From assembly GCF_000832985.1 (NCBI RefSeq), contig NZ_CP009920.1, positions 1,922,001 to 1,986,000 of the forward strand: a stretch of DNA of 64,000 nt, written 5' to 3'. The position numbers were made by a program, and so were the translations under genes. Origin of the DNA: Priestia megaterium NBRC 15308 = ATCC 14581. GTDB lineage: Bacteria; Bacillota; Bacilli; Bacillales; Bacillaceae_H. Each line of letters starts with the position of its first letter. Positions within the stretch are counted from its first letter, which is position 1. Positions 1-9,440 of the stretch are shown one piece after another. The notes below the pieces were generated by a model. The model did no database searches. It was not told the origin of the DNA and saw only the letters and a list, made by a program, of their open reading frames with translations.

Positions 1-1237
1 CATCCCATGCATCCATGCTGTATGTAGGCTTAGCAGCCGTTCCAAATTTTCTTGGCGCAAAGAAAATTTGTTGAGCCAGTACGTTCCAATGACACGCTGA
101 CTTTTCAAGATTAGTAAACAGCCATTTTTCTTGTTCATTCCCCAATAGCGTACGTTTGGGATCAAGAGATTCTGGCGTTTGCGGCTTTGTTCCGTCTCCG
201 TTTGCTTGATCGTCTCTGTATTGACGCGTATCCAACACTTGAAAAGAAGCTAATTTCCCATATGAAAAGTCACGATATAATCTCATATCCGCTCCGTGAG
301 GCAAGGATGTTTGACGCAAAGGCATGTGTTCGTAATAAGCTTGATAAGCTGCCGCACGGCGTTGAATAAATGCTTCTACTGATTGGCCTTTTTCAGGAAT
401 TACATTTGCATAATTGTTTTCTACTTCATGGTCATCCCACGTCACAATCCATGGAAAAACAGCGTGAGCAGACTTCAAATTGGCATCTGCCCTGTACTGA
501 GCATGCCTGTTTCGATAATCTTGCAGCGTTTGAATTTCTGCGCTGCTGTGAGTACGAACGTTTCCGCTTGCAGCCACGTACTCGTTTGGTCCATATTCAT
601 AGATGTAATCGCCCAAATGAACGACAAAATCTAATTGTTCTTTAACCATATGCTCATAGGCTGTAAAGTACCCATGTTCATATTGCTGACACGAAGCAAA
701 TGCAAACGTCATACTGGCTACTTCTTCATTTGCTGAAGGAAGTGTTTTTGTTTTTCCAACCGGGCTTAACTCATGGCCGCTTTTAAATCGATAATAATAA
801 ATATGACTCGGCTTCAATCCTTTTACATCAACGTGAACCGAATGAGCAAGTTCAGGTCTAGCCACTTCTGTTCCTCGTTTGACAATTCGATGAAAGTCTT
901 CATCTTCACTAAGCTCCCATTTTACTGGAATAGGTTGATTAGGCATTCCCCCGCCATTCAATGGGTCTGGTGCTAATCTTGTCCAAAGAACAATGCTATC
1001 TGCTAAAGGGTCTCCTGATGCGACGCCTAGAGTGAACGGATAACTTAAAAATTTAGGCGCTGCAGCTGAAACTTCTACTGCATTTAAACCAACAGACTGA
1101 GCAATTGTTAAGCCAAGTGATACTCCCGCTACTTTTCCAGCTCCTTGTAAAAAACGCCGTCTATCAAACCCTTTACTCGAAGAAAAGCTATTCTGTTTCA
1201 CTTGCTCTATTAATTCGTTTAACGATTTATTTTCCAC
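1..1237 (-). CDS. phoD: PhoD-type alkaline phosphatase/phosphodiesterase, 5' part only
   Basis: Secreted metallophosphatase of the PhoD family, which hydrolyses phosphate mono- and diesters outside the cell and can release phosphate from teichoic acid. The first 412 codons are in the window and the frame is open to base 1, so the C-terminus is missing. The N-terminus carries a twin-arginine motif (DRRRFLQ, about residues 24-30) and a hydrophobic stretch ending in an Ala-rich cleavage region, so export by Tat is expected. Metal-site blocks seen are HLGDYIYEYG and WDDHEVENNY. The GTG start at 1237 is chosen because a GAGGAAGGGG ribosome site lies just upstream; the ATG inside that leader opens onto a stop after five codons. 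It is transcribed away from prfB's terminator. PhoD genes are usually induced by phosphate starvation; I did not find a clear PhoP box. Confidence 0.9.
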   Translation of the reverse strand, partial: MENKSLNELIEQVKQNSFSSSKGFDRRRFLQGAGKVAGVSLGLTIAQSVGLNAVEVSAAAPKFLSYPFTLGVASGDPLADSIVLWTRLAPDPLNGGGMPNQPIPVKWELSEDEDFHRIVKRGTEVARPELAHSVHVDVKGLKPSHIYYYRFKSGHELSPVGKTKTLPSANEEVASMTFAFASCQQYEHGYFTAYEHMVKEQLDFVVHLGDYIYEYGPNEYVAASGNVRTHSSAEIQTLQDYRNRHAQYRADANLKSAHAVFPWIVTWDDHEVENNYANVIPEKGQSVEAFIQRRAAAYQAYYEHMPLRQTSLPHGADMRLYRDFSYGKLASFQVLDTRQYRDDQANGDGTKPQTPESLDPKRTLLGNEQEKWLFTNLEKSACHWNVLAQQIFFAPRKFGTAAKPTYSMDAWD

Positions 1238-1476
1238 TGCACATGCCCCTTCCTCATGATTTAACTCAAATTATAAATACTGTTTGTAAAAGGAATATAA
1301 AGGATTGTAAAGAAGCACTTACTGCAAAACAGGTATTTTTAACCATTTTATTTCATTGACAAAATAATTGAACTGACGACAGCAACCTTTAAATTTCTTC
1401 ATTTTCTTAATTTTCTTTTTAACAATAGTTCTTTACGCTCGTTTTTCTTCATCCAAATTTTACAAAGTCCAACAAC

Positions 1477-1508
1477 TAAAAAAAGGCAGCATACCTAAGT
1501 ATGCTGCC
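1477..1508 (-). terminator. Intrinsic terminator of prfB
   Basis: A 10-bp perfect stem (GGCAGCATAC with GTATGCTGCC, loop of 4) is followed on the minus strand by a run of T. It lies directly after the prfB stop. Confidence 0.9.
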
Positions 1509-1518
1509 TGCCTCTTAA

Positions 1519-2617
1519 TTAAATATGAGAACGTAAATACGCATCGATAAACGGATCTAGATCTCCATCCATTACGCTTTGCGTGTTTCCGACTTCCGTA
1601 TTTGTGCGGTGATCTTTTACTAATGAATACGGATGGAATACGTACGAACGAATTTGACTTCCCCATCCAATATCTTTTTGTTCTCCGCGAATTTCAGCTA
1701 GCTGTTCTTGCTGCTTTTCAATTTCTAATTGATACAGCTTAGATTTTAACATCTTCATTGCTTGCTCACGGTTTTTAATTTGTGAACGTTCTGTCTGACA
1801 AGATACGACTACATTAGTTGGGAGGTGAGTAATACGAACAGCTGAATCTGTTGTATTGATATGCTGACCTCCCGCACCACTTGCACGATACGTATCAACC
1901 TTCAAATCTTCCGTACGAATATCAATTGAAATTTCATCATTAAATTCCGGCATTATGTCGCACGATACGAATGATGTATGACGACGGCCTGATGAATCAA
2001 ACGGAGAAATACGAACGAGACGATGAACGCCTTTTTCAGCTTTTAAATACCCGTACGCATTATGACCTTTAATTAAAAGCGTTACACTTTTAATACCAGC
2101 TTCATCTCCAGGTAAGTAATCAAGCGTTTCTACTTTGAAACCTTTTTTCTCCGCCCAGCGCGTATACATACGTAGTAACATTGAACCCCAATCCTGTGAT
2201 TCTGTTCCACCAGCACCTGGGTGCAGTTCTAAAATGGCATTATTTTTATCATACGGCTCGCTTAAAAGCAGCTGTAATTCAAAGTCATTCATGCCTGATA
2301 TAAGCTCTTTTAATTCACTAACTAGTTCTTCTGCTAAATCTTCATCGTATTCTTCTTTTACAAGTTCATGAGACACTTGCAAATTTTCATATGTTTCATC
2401 CAAGTGGTTAAATTGATTTACTGCATCTTTCAAACCATTGGCTTCATTAATAACAGTCTGAGCTGCCTGCTGGTCATTCCAAAAATTTGGATCAGCCATA
2501 GTCTCATCTAATTCATCGATACGAGCTTGTTTTGTATCGAGGTCAAAGAGACCCCCTAAAGTCCGCTAATCGCTTAGCTGTTTTGTCAAGTTCTTGCTTA
2601 ATTTCTACTAAATCCAT
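1519..2617 (-). CDS. prfB: Peptide chain release factor 2, expressed through a programmed +1 frameshift
   Basis: Release factor that reads UGA and UAA stops and triggers peptide release on the ribosome. The gene is in two frames: 24 codons from the ATG at 2617, then an in-frame TGA at 2545-2543 preceded by AGGGGGTCTCTT. Slipping +1 at CTT-TGAC joins frame two at 2544 and gives a 365-residue protein, the normal RF2 length. The in-frame TGA plus internal Shine-Dalgarno-like AGGGGG is the classic RF2 autoregulatory site: low RF2 lets the frameshift happen. In the joined protein the stop-recognition tripeptide SPF is at about residues 204-206 and the catalytic GGQ at about 249-251. It follows secA by 99 bp in the same direction, as in B. 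subtilis. An automatic call starting at the internal ATG (2499) would miss the first 39 residues. Confidence 0.97.
2537..2560 (-). promoter_or_regulatory. prfB programmed frameshift site
   Basis: On the minus strand AGGGGG is followed three bases later by CTT TGA C. The TGA at 2545-2543 is codon 25. This matches the conserved RF2 recoding signal in both spacing and sequence. Confidence 0.95.
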
Positions 2618-2648
2618 GAGTTGAACACCTCTATTTTATTTTTGACGC

Positions 2649-2684
2649 ACAGGAAGGAAATGAGAAGACTCATTTCCTTCCTGT
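2649..2684 (-). terminator. Perfect hairpin between secA and prfB
   Basis: A 16-bp perfect inverted repeat with a 4-base loop sits between the secA stop and the prfB start. No clean T run follows it on the minus strand, so it may only partly terminate or may protect the secA mRNA end. Confidence 0.6.
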
Positions 2685-2716
2685 ACTAATTCATTCTATA
2701 CTAATTGACTCTTACT

Positions 2717-5233
2717 TTATGATTCTTTACCGCAGCAGTTTTTATACTTTTTGCCACTTCCGCAGATACAAGGATCATTTCGGCCAACTTCTATTGCATT
2801 TACTTTTGGCTTCTTCTTAGCCGGCGCGTCTCCTTCTTTTGGATGAACAGCCGCCTGACCTTGCGCTACCTCTTGACGCTCAAGGTTGTTGTTAATTTCT
2901 GCTTTCATGATATACTTCGTCACTTCTTCTTCAATGCTTGCAATCATATTTTCAAACATCGCAAAACCTTCCATTTGGTATTCGCGAAGAGGATCTGTTT
3001 GGCCATACGCACGAAGGTGGATACCTTGGCGAAGCTGATCCATCGTATCGATATGATCCATCCATTTAGAATCAACTGCTCTAAGAACAACAACTTTTTC
3101 AAATTCACGCATTTGTTCTTCAGGGAGCTGCTCTTCTTTTTCATTATAACGAGCTTTTGCATGATCTACCAGCAGTTCTACCATTTCTTCAGGCTCTTTA
3201 CGGCGAAGATCTTCTTCTGTGACTTCACCTTCCTCAAGAACATTAGCATTTACGTAATCAATAATCGCTTGTAAATTCCATTCTTCTTCTAATTCTTCAC
3301 GCGGTGTGTTTACTTCAACCACACGCTGTAGAGTTGATTCAATCATACGTTCTACAATCGCACGCAGGTTGTCTGAATCAAGTACTTCAAAGCGCTGTTT
3401 GTAAATAACTTCACGCTGTTGACGAAGCACGTCATCATATTGAAGCAATTGTTTACGCGCATCGAAGTTATTACCTTCAACGCGTTTTTGAGCGGATTCA
3501 ACAGCTCTTGTTACAATTTTACTTTGAATTGGCTGTGAGTCATCCATACCAAGGCGATCCATCATTGCCATCATATTATCTGAACCAAATCGGCGCATTA
3601 ATTCATCTTCCATGGATAGATAGAATTGAGATACCCCTGGATCCCCTTGACGTCCAGCACGTCCGCGAAGCTGATTATCAATACGGCGTGATTCATGACG
3701 CTCTGTACCAATTACAGCAAGACCTCCAGCTTCAACGACACCTTCACCTAGTTTGATATCTGTACCACGACCGGCCATATTTGTTGCGATTGTTACCGCA
3801 CCTTTGTGACCCGCATTTTCGATAATATCCGCTTCACGCTCATGCTGTTTTGCATTTAAAACGTGATGAGGAATGCCTTTTTTCTTTAATAAAGCTGATA
3901 AAATTTCAGATGTTTCAATCGCAACTGTACCAACAAGAACAGGCTGTCCTTTTGCGTGGCGCTCAGCAATATCATCTACTACCGCATTAAACTTGCCTTC
4001 CATTGACTTATAAATTAAATCTGCTTTATCATCACGTGAAATTGGCTTGTTTGTCGGAATAACAACAACGTGCATATTGTAAATATTACGGAATTCTTCT
4101 TCTTCCGTTTTAGCTGTACCCGTCATACCTGATAATTTTTCATACATACGGAAGTAGTTTTGGAATGTGATCGTAGCTAACGTCATGCTTTCATTTTGAA
4201 TCTCAACATTCTCTTTAGCTTCGATAGCTTGATGCAAGCCGTCGCTAAAACGTCTTCCTTTCATTAAACGACCAGTAAATTGGTCAACGATTACGACCTG
4301 ATCTTCATCAATTACGTAATCCACATCATTTTGCATCGTTACATGTGCTTTAAGCGCTTGGTTGATGTGATGGTTTAGCGCTACGTGTGAAATATCAAAT
4401 AAGTTTTCAATGCCAAATGCGCGCTCTGCTTTTGACATACCTTCTTCGGTTAGCTGAACGCTTTTTGTTTTGATATCAAAAGTAAAATCGGTTTCTTTAT
4501 CAAGCGTGCGAACGAATGCATTAGCTTGAATATAAAGAGCAGTCGATTTCTGCGCGCTGCCGGATATAATAAGCGGCGTACGTGCTTCATCAATTAAGAT
4601 AGAGTCAACTTCATCGATTACGGCAAAATGAAGCGGACGTTGAACCATTTGTTCTTTGTAAAGCACCATGTTATCACGTAAATAGTCAAATCCGAGTTCA
4701 TTATTTGTACTATACGTAATATCCGCTGCATATGCTTCTTGCTTTTCTTCACGCGTTAAATGGTTTAAATTTAAACCTACTTTCAAGCCTAGGAATTCAT
4801 ATAAACGACCCATTTCACTAGCGTCACGGCTCGCTAAGTATTCATTGACTGTTACTACATGTACACCTTTTCCTGTAATGGCGTTTAAGTATACAGGCAT
4901 AGTAGCTGTCAACGTTTTACCTTCACCCGTTTTCATTTCCGAGATATTCCCTTCATGCAGAGAAATACCCCCCATTAGCTGAACTTTGTACGGATACATG
5001 CCTAACACACGTTTCGCTGCTTCCCGTACAACCGCAAAAGCTTCATCTAATAGGTTATCGAGCGATTCGCCATTTTGGTAGCGTTGTTGAAATTCAGCCG
5101 TTTTTTCACGAAGCTGATCGTCTGTTAAAGACGCTATTTCAGGACCTAACGCATCAATTTGGTCCGCCATTTTTTCTAAACGGCCGATTTGGCGCTGATT
5201 GCCGTCAAACACTTTTTTAAATAATCCAAGCAT
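2717..5233 (-). CDS. secA: Protein translocase ATPase SecA
   Basis: Motor ATPase of the Sec pathway that drives unfolded preproteins through SecYEG. At 838 residues it has the usual Bacillus length. Visible blocks are the Walker A region [11 protein letters not shown] near residue 102, the Walker B/DEVD block [13 protein letters not shown] near 205, the preprotein cross-linking region that follows, the second helicase half with [14 protein letters not shown] near 490, and the C-terminal SEC-C zinc motif [13 protein letters not shown] in the last 20 residues, which binds SecB-like partners or ribosomes. The ATG start has GAGGAGCG-type ribosome binding sequence just upstream. prfB follows in the same direction, the conserved secA-prfB pair. 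Confidence 0.98.
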   Translation of the reverse strand: MLGLFKKVFDGNQRQIGRLEKMADQIDALGPEIASLTDDQLREKTAEFQQRYQNGESLDNLLDEAFAVVREAAKRVLGMYPYKVQLMGGISLHEGNISEMKTGEGKTLTATMPVYLNAITGKGVHVVTVNEYLASRDASEMGRLYEFLGLKVGLNLNHLTREEKQEAYAADITYSTNNELGFDYLRDNMVLYKEQMVQRPLHFAVIDEVDSILIDEARTPLIISGSAQKSTALYIQANAFVRTLDKETDFTFDIKTKSVQLTEEGMSKAERAFGIENLFDISHVALNHHINQALKAHVTMQNDVDYVIDEDQVVIVDQFTGRLMKGRRFSDGLHQAIEAKENVEIQNESMTLATITFQNYFRMYEKLSGMTGTAKTEEEEFRNIYNMHVVVIPTNKPISRDDKADLIYKSMEGKFNAVVDDIAERHAKGQPVLVGTVAIETSEILSALLKKKGIPHHVLNAKQHEREADIIENAGHKGAVTIATNMAGRGTDIKLGEGVVEAGGLAVIGTERHESRRIDNQLRGRAGRQGDPGVSQFYLSMEDELMRRFGSDNMMAMMDRLGMDDSQPIQSKIVTRAVESAQKRVEGNNFDARKQLLQYDDVLRQQREVIYKQRFEVLDSDNLRAIVERMIESTLQRVVEVNTPREELEEEWNLQAIIDYVNANVLEEGEVTEEDLRRKEPEEMVELLVDHAKARYNEKEEQLPEEQMREFEKVVVLRAVDSKWMDHIDTMDQLRQGIHLRAYGQTDPLREYQMEGFAMFENMIASIEEEVTKYIMKAEINNNLERQEVAQGQAAVHPKEGDAPAKKKPKVNAIEVGRNDPCICGSGKKYKNCCGKES

Positions 5234-5459
5234 ATTAAAACGCTCCTCTATTTATAATCAGTACATTTTATACTATTTTCATTCATATCTGTATCTTTCA
5301 TTATAAAACATTCTGAGTAAAATTGTAACATTGCAGCTAAACAAGTAGCAACTTGTACCCTTTTTCGTCTGTCTCTTTACTAGTACTACTCTATTAACAA
5401 GTTATTTTCTATTGTGATTTCCCCTGCCTCACTCTTACAATAAAAAAGGGGAATGTAGA

Positions 5460-5864
5460 ATGAATATTCAATCGATTACAAAAGAACAAGCTTGGGAAGT
5501 CCGACATACCGTCATGTGGCCTGATAAAGATTTCAGTTATATTCAGCTGAAAGATGATCCATTAGGCATTCACTATGGACTGTTTGAAGAAGGAGAGTTA
5601 AAATCAGTTGTTTCCTTATTTATAACAGGTAATGAAGCTCAATTTCGAAAATTTGCTACTCTCAAAGAAGAACAAGGAAAAGGATATGGCAGTCGTCTAC
5701 TAGAGGAGGTTTTTCTCAAAGCTAAGAACCTTGGGGTACGAAAGATCTGGTGTAACGCACGAGAAAATAAAGTCTCTTTTTATCAGGCATTCAACATGAA
5801 AGAAACCACGCGTGTATTCACCAAATCTTCTACGCGCTATGTAGTGATGGAACTATTTTTTTAA
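5460..5864 (+). CDS. GNAT-family N-acetyltransferase
   Basis: A 134-residue protein with the GNAT fold: the acetyl-CoA binding block is QGKGYGSRLLEEV near residues 77-89 (the Q/R-x-x-G-x-G/A motif) and the later IWCNARENKVSFYQAFNM segment is typical of the family's C-terminal half. The substrate cannot be read from sequence. It is a monocistronic gene with a GGGGAATGTAGA leader before the ATG and a strong bidirectional terminator shared with hpf. It is cytosolic, with no signal peptide or membrane segment. Confidence 0.85.
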   Translation: MNIQSITKEQAWEVRHTVMWPDKDFSYIQLKDDPLGIHYGLFEEGELKSVVSLFITGNEAQFRKFATLKEEQGKGYGSRLLEEVFLKAKNLGVRKIWCNARENKVSFYQAFNMKETTRVFTKSSTRYVVMELFF

Positions 5865-5871
5865 GCAGCTA

Positions 5872-5901
5872 AAAAGCAGCGTGCGGAGGCACGCTGCTTT
5901 T
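5872..5901. terminator. Bidirectional terminator between the acetyltransferase and hpf
   Basis: A 13-bp perfect stem (AAAAGCAGCGTGC with its complement) with loop GGAG, flanked by A and T runs on either side, serves both convergent genes. Confidence 0.9.
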
Positions 5902-5935
5902 ACTTTACTGCTCTTGTTTAAGAGAGCCTATAATC

Positions 5936-6487
5936 TTAGTTTGGTTCAATCAATCCATATCGTCCATCTTTTCTTCGATATACAACGTTTGTAATGTTGG
6001 TCTCAGCGTTTGTAAACACAAAGAAACTATGTCCTAACATATTCATTTGCAAAATAGCCTCTTCACTATCCATTGGCTTTAAGTTAAATCGTTTTGTACG
6101 AACTAGCTCTAATTCATCTTCTTCAGTTGCAACTGCTACGTTCGCTTCGCTTTCTAATGCTGCGAACAGATACTTCTCAGCGCCTTTTTCACGCATTTTT
6201 CGATTTACTTTTGTTTTATGTTTACGAATTTGACGCTCTAATTTATCTAGGACAAGATCGACAGCTGCGTATAAATCACTGTGTGTCTCTTCAGCTCTCA
6301 ATACGAGATCATTCATTGGGATTGTGACTTCTATTTTTTGATCGTTATTGTAGACTTTTAAGTTTACATTTACGTCAGCAGTTGGTGTTTCGTCGAAATA
6401 ACGCTCTAACTTACCAAGCTTTTTCTCTACGTATTCCCTAATTGCTGGAGTCACCTCAATGTTTTCACCGCGAATGTTATACATCAT
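5936..6487 (-). CDS. hpf: Long-form ribosome hibernation promoting factor
   Basis: Stress and stationary-phase protein that binds the 30S decoding region and dimerises 70S ribosomes into inactive 100S particles. At 183 residues it is the long form, with the N-terminal S30AE domain (MYNIRGENIEVTPAIREYV) and the C-terminal dimerisation domain from about residue 125 (VRTKRFNLKPMDSEEAILQM). It equals B. subtilis YvyD and keeps the same position beside secA and the fliT end of the flagellar cluster. AAAGGAGG lies 9 bases before the first of two adjacent ATG codons. A sigma-B-type promoter lies about 50 bases upstream. Confidence 0.96.
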   Translation of the reverse strand: MMYNIRGENIEVTPAIREYVEKKLGKLERYFDETPTADVNVNLKVYNNDQKIEVTIPMNDLVLRAEETHSDLYAAVDLVLDKLERQIRKHKTKVNRKMREKGAEKYLFAALESEANVAVATEEDELELVRTKRFNLKPMDSEEAILQMNMLGHSFFVFTNAETNITNVVYRRKDGRYGLIEPN

Positions 6488-6534
6488 GTTCGAACTCCTC
6501 CTTTAATCCATTGCTATACCTCTACAATTCTACA

Positions 6535-6560
6535 ATACCCGACACAATCCCTTCCTAAAC
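6535..6560 (-). promoter_or_regulatory. Sigma-B-type promoter of hpf
   Basis: Read on the minus strand: GTTTAG, 14 bases, GGGTAT. This fits the general-stress sigma-B consensus GTTTAA-N12-15-GGGTAT with one mismatch. hpf/yvyD is a known sigma-B regulon member in B. subtilis. Confidence 0.8.
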
Positions 6561-6623
6561 TATTAAAATTTTTTGAAAATTTAGTTAAAATTTATGGAAC
6601 CTGAGAAAAGTTTATGAAAAAAC

Positions 6624-6668
6624 CAAAAAAATAGACCTTCTTCATAAGAAGAAGGGTTGTATTTTTTT
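6624..6668 (-). terminator. Terminator after fliT
   Basis: Stem CCTTCTTC/GAAGAAGG with loop of 4, followed by a T tract on the minus strand, ends the fliD-fliS-fliT unit. Confidence 0.8.
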
Positions 6669-6676
6669 ACGCAGGA

Positions 6677-7015
6677 TTAATTTTTTTTATCGTAAAACAT
6701 TCCATCAAACGTTTTTGTTTCGTAAGGGTTTACATATCTGTTACTATGCTTTTTTTTCGCTTTTAGCAAACGGAGATCTACCATAATTTGATGCCGAATT
6801 AAGATGAGCTTTTGATCAATTTCCTTATTCATTTCGACAATTTTCTTACCAATCGATTCATTATCCCTACTTTTTGGCGGCAGTTTCTCTATGAGGTCAC
6901 GTCTTTTTAATAGAAGATACTCTAACTTTTGAATGCCTTCTTCTCGATTTTTGTCAGAAAATGTTTGAATAAGCCGATAAATCTCATCAGTTAGCTGATA
7001 TAGGTCGTTAATCAT
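6677..7015 (-). CDS. fliT: Flagellar protein FliT-like (filament cap export chaperone)
   Basis: A 112-residue, mostly helical, charged protein in the position of fliT, directly after fliS. FliT proteins act as export chaperones for the cap protein FliD. Sequence identity between FliT proteins is low, so the call rests on position, length and helical character. The start is set at the ATG at 7015 (MINDLYQLTDEIY); reading further upstream would run into the out-of-frame end of fliS. The start lies only two bases past the fliS stop, so translation is probably coupled. Confidence 0.8.
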   Translation of the reverse strand: MINDLYQLTDEIYRLIQTFSDKNREEGIQKLEYLLLKRRDLIEKLPPKSRDNESIGKKIVEMNKEIDQKLILIRHQIMVDLRLLKAKKKHSNRYVNPYETKTFDGMFYDKKN

Positions 7016-7017
7016 AT

Positions 7018-7419
7018 TTATGCTTGACCGCCGCTTCCATGGACTTGCTGGCGGTGAAGCTGCACGACTTGCTTCCATGTATCGCGGAATTCTGTTACAT
7101 ATTGTTCCGCTTCATCCAAGCTTGCTGTGTCATTTTTTGTATTTGCTTCAATTAAACACTGGTTAATATAGTCATACATAGCCATCATAGACTTAGCAAC
7201 TTGCACGTTTGTATCAAGGGTAATCATTAATTCTTGAATAATATTTTGTGCTTTTAACAGATTCGTATTTTTCAGCTCAATATTTTTTTCCTGTATGCCT
7301 GTTCGTGCAAGTTTGATAAATTTTAAACACCCGTTATACAGCATAAGCGTTAACTCTCCTGGAGAAGCAGTCTGAACAGCTCCTTGCTGATACGCTTGAT
7401 ATGGATTATTTGCTGCCAT
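7018..7419 (-). CDS. fliS: Flagellin export chaperone FliS
   Basis: Cytosolic chaperone that binds the C-terminus of flagellin, prevents premature polymerisation and, in B. subtilis, works with FliW and CsrA in the flagellin feedback loop. The 133-residue protein has the family hallmarks NPYQAYQQGAVQTASPGELT at the start and a central LKFIKLARTGI helix, ending GSGGQA like B. subtilis FliS. It follows fliD by 16 bp. A second, divergent FliS-like gene is at 26111-26542. Its client flagellin is not encoded in this window. Confidence 0.96.
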   Translation of the reverse strand: MAANNPYQAYQQGAVQTASPGELTLMLYNGCLKFIKLARTGIQEKNIELKNTNLLKAQNIIQELMITLDTNVQVAKSMMAMYDYINQCLIEANTKNDTASLDEAEQYVTEFRDTWKQVVQLHRQQVHGSGGQA

Positions 7420-7435
7420 AAACGTTCACTCCTTC

Positions 7436-9238
7436 TTAACTAAAATATTGCGATAACTGCGCGCTTTGAGCATTTGCATTTTGAATAGCTTTTTCCATTG
7501 CTGTAAACTGACGATAATACCGGTCCTCTACTTGTGTGAGCCTGCTTTCAAAACTAGTGATTTGGCTATTTACGCTTTTTAAATTCCGCCCAAGTAAAAA
7601 TTGTTCACTTGTCCATGTTGAACGGCCAGCGCGCTGCTCAACTTTGGATACGGTTTGAGTAATCGTATCTCGTAAACGTCGTACAACCCCTTTTTCACTT
7701 GTTGTACTTCCACTTTTCATAAATAAATCCATCACAGACTGAGGATCTTTTTCAATTGCTTCTTTTAATTTAGTTCCGTCGCCTTCTATGACTAGCTTGC
7801 CTCGATCGGTATAGTTTGCGCTAGTTGAAATGCCAATGTCGGTTAGCTGCGAAAATCCTCCGCTCATTCCTGATACAGAGGCATACCAGTTAGAACGCAT
7901 TTGGTTTAGCCCGCTTGATAAAATTGAGTCTCCTTTTAACAAACCGCTTTTCGCCTTTTCATCCCACTGCTCAGCTTGTTTATCGGTTAGTTTTTCTCTT
8001 TCTTCATCAGTCAAAGGCTGATAGTTCCGGTCTCTTTCTTCCGTAATCTTCCCATTAATTTTCTCAATCAGTTCATTGTATTTGGTCACGAAATCTTTAA
8101 TTGTATCAAATACTTTTTGCGTATCATTACTTACGTTAACGCGCACATCTCCTGTGAAATTGTTTTGAAGAGTATAGGTAACGCCTCCCGTTGTAAATGT
8201 ATTGGACTTACGAGTTGTTTCTAGACCGTTTAGCGTGAATTTTGCGTCTGTTCCTTTGGCATCACCGGCGAGCTGTAAAAAGCCCGTCAAAAATCCTCCT
8301 GAAAAAACCATGTTTGAACCATCCGCACTATCAGCAGAAGATAAATTTCCTGTATCTTTACGAGTCATGACAACTTTATTTGTTCCTTCATCGAAAAAGG
8401 CTGAAATGCCTACTTTTGAATTGCTGATTTGTGTGAGAAGGGTGTTTAATGAGGTGGAACCGTCAAATTCAAATGGCGTACTTCCCCCATCTTGAATATT
8501 TCCTGTTGCTTTGCCTGTACTATCATAAGTTGTCACAGAAAAGTTCAGCACATTTTGCTGATACGAGAACGCTTCAATTGTACTGCCGCTTGTTAATGTT
8601 GTACCAAACGTCATTTCACCTGTGTCTTCGTTAATGAATACTTCATTAGAATTTATAATTCCCGCCGCTGTTCCTATTCTTACGGTATAGGCTTTACTTG
8701 TACCATCCGTGGTAACAGATATAGAGTTTAAAGTGCCTGTGTTCTGATTTACAGCAGAAACAGCACCTTTAGCTAATTTCACTGTACTAGTATCCGCACT
8801 TAATGTTATGGCAGCTTGTTCCACTGTTTTCTCAGTCCACACACTTGAATCCATCGACCCGCGTTGAGACCACAAGCTTTTCGTCGGATCTATACTAGAA
8901 TCAATACTAGTGCTAATACTCTGAGCAGCAGTCGCCATTGTCACGTTTGAAAGAGTATAAGAGGCATTTGCTGCTGAGGAAGTAGCTGCTGCTTTTACTT
9001 TCGTTTCATCCGATGAAGATACCGTTTTGGATGAATAAGAAGACTGCAAGGTCATATTAAAAGCGAGATTATTAAATTCTGATAACAGCAAGTTCATAGA
9101 GCGATAATCATCTCGCTGCCACTCTAACGTTTGCTTTTGTTTTTTCATTTTATCAATAGGCATACGTTCAGCCTTCATTAAATCACTGACCATTTGATCA
9201 ATATCCATTCCACTTGCTAGCCCACTTACTCTTACCAC
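7436..9238 (-). CDS. fliD: Flagellar filament cap protein (hook-associated protein 2)
   Basis: Cap at the tip of the filament that folds flagellin subunits into place after export. The N-terminus MVRVSGLASGMDIDQMVSDL and the C-terminal coiled region near SLLSQ...LTQVEDRYYRQFTAMEKA are typical FliD D0/D1 segments; the central part holds the variable surface domains. At 600 residues it is about 100 longer than B. subtilis FliD as I recall it, the extra lying in the Ser/Thr-rich variable middle. Start is GTG at 9238 behind GGTGGTGATGG. First gene of the fliD-fliS-fliT unit, behind a sigma-D-type promoter. Confidence 0.95.
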   Translation of the reverse strand: MVRVSGLASGMDIDQMVSDLMKAERMPIDKMKKQKQTLEWQRDDYRSMNLLLSEFNNLAFNMTLQSSYSSKTVSSSDETKVKAAATSSAANASYTLSNVTMATAAQSISTSIDSSIDPTKSLWSQRGSMDSSVWTEKTVEQAAITLSADTSTVKLAKGAVSAVNQNTGTLNSISVTTDGTSKAYTVRIGTAAGIINSNEVFINEDTGEMTFGTTLTSGSTIEAFSYQQNVLNFSVTTYDSTGKATGNIQDGGSTPFEFDGSTSLNTLLTQISNSKVGISAFFDEGTNKVVMTRKDTGNLSSADSADGSNMVFSGGFLTGFLQLAGDAKGTDAKFTLNGLETTRKSNTFTTGGVTYTLQNNFTGDVRVNVSNDTQKVFDTIKDFVTKYNELIEKINGKITEERDRNYQPLTDEEREKLTDKQAEQWDEKAKSGLLKGDSILSSGLNQMRSNWYASVSGMSGGFSQLTDIGISTSANYTDRGKLVIEGDGTKLKEAIEKDPQSVMDLFMKSGSTTSEKGVVRRLRDTITQTVSKVEQRAGRSTWTSEQFLLGRNLKSVNSQITSFESRLTQVEDRYYRQFTAMEKAIQNANAQSAQLSQYFS

Positions 9239-9351
9239 TTACCATCACCACCGTTTTTTTATTCATCTATCCATCAACTGTTAGTCATAAAATATGAGTG
9301 TATTTTTTCGAATCTTCTTATTCGTTCATAGGTTCAACACTTCTCTATTTT

Positions 9352-9378
9352 GTATCGGTAAAACAAACATTTTTTTCA
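9352..9378 (-). promoter_or_regulatory. Candidate sigma-D promoter of fliD
   Basis: On the minus strand TGAA, 15 bases, ACCGATAC resembles the motility consensus TAAA-N15-GCCGATAT with three mismatches. It lies about 115 bases before the fliD start. Confidence 0.55.
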
Positions 9379-9400
9379 TAGGTCAAATGGTGCAAGATAG

Positions 9401-9439
9401 AAAAAGCTCACTTATTTTTCTACAATAAGTGAGCTTTTT
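9401..9439 (-). terminator. Terminator of the YpmS-like gene
   Basis: A 14-bp perfect stem AAAAAGCTCACTTA with its complement; T-rich on both sides. It separates the YpmS-like gene from fliD. Confidence 0.9.
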
Positions 9440-9440
9440 A

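Noticed and set aside
2843-3274. 143-codon plus-strand ORF inside secA
   Set aside because: Antisense shadow of secA; Phe/His-rich product without a ribosome site.
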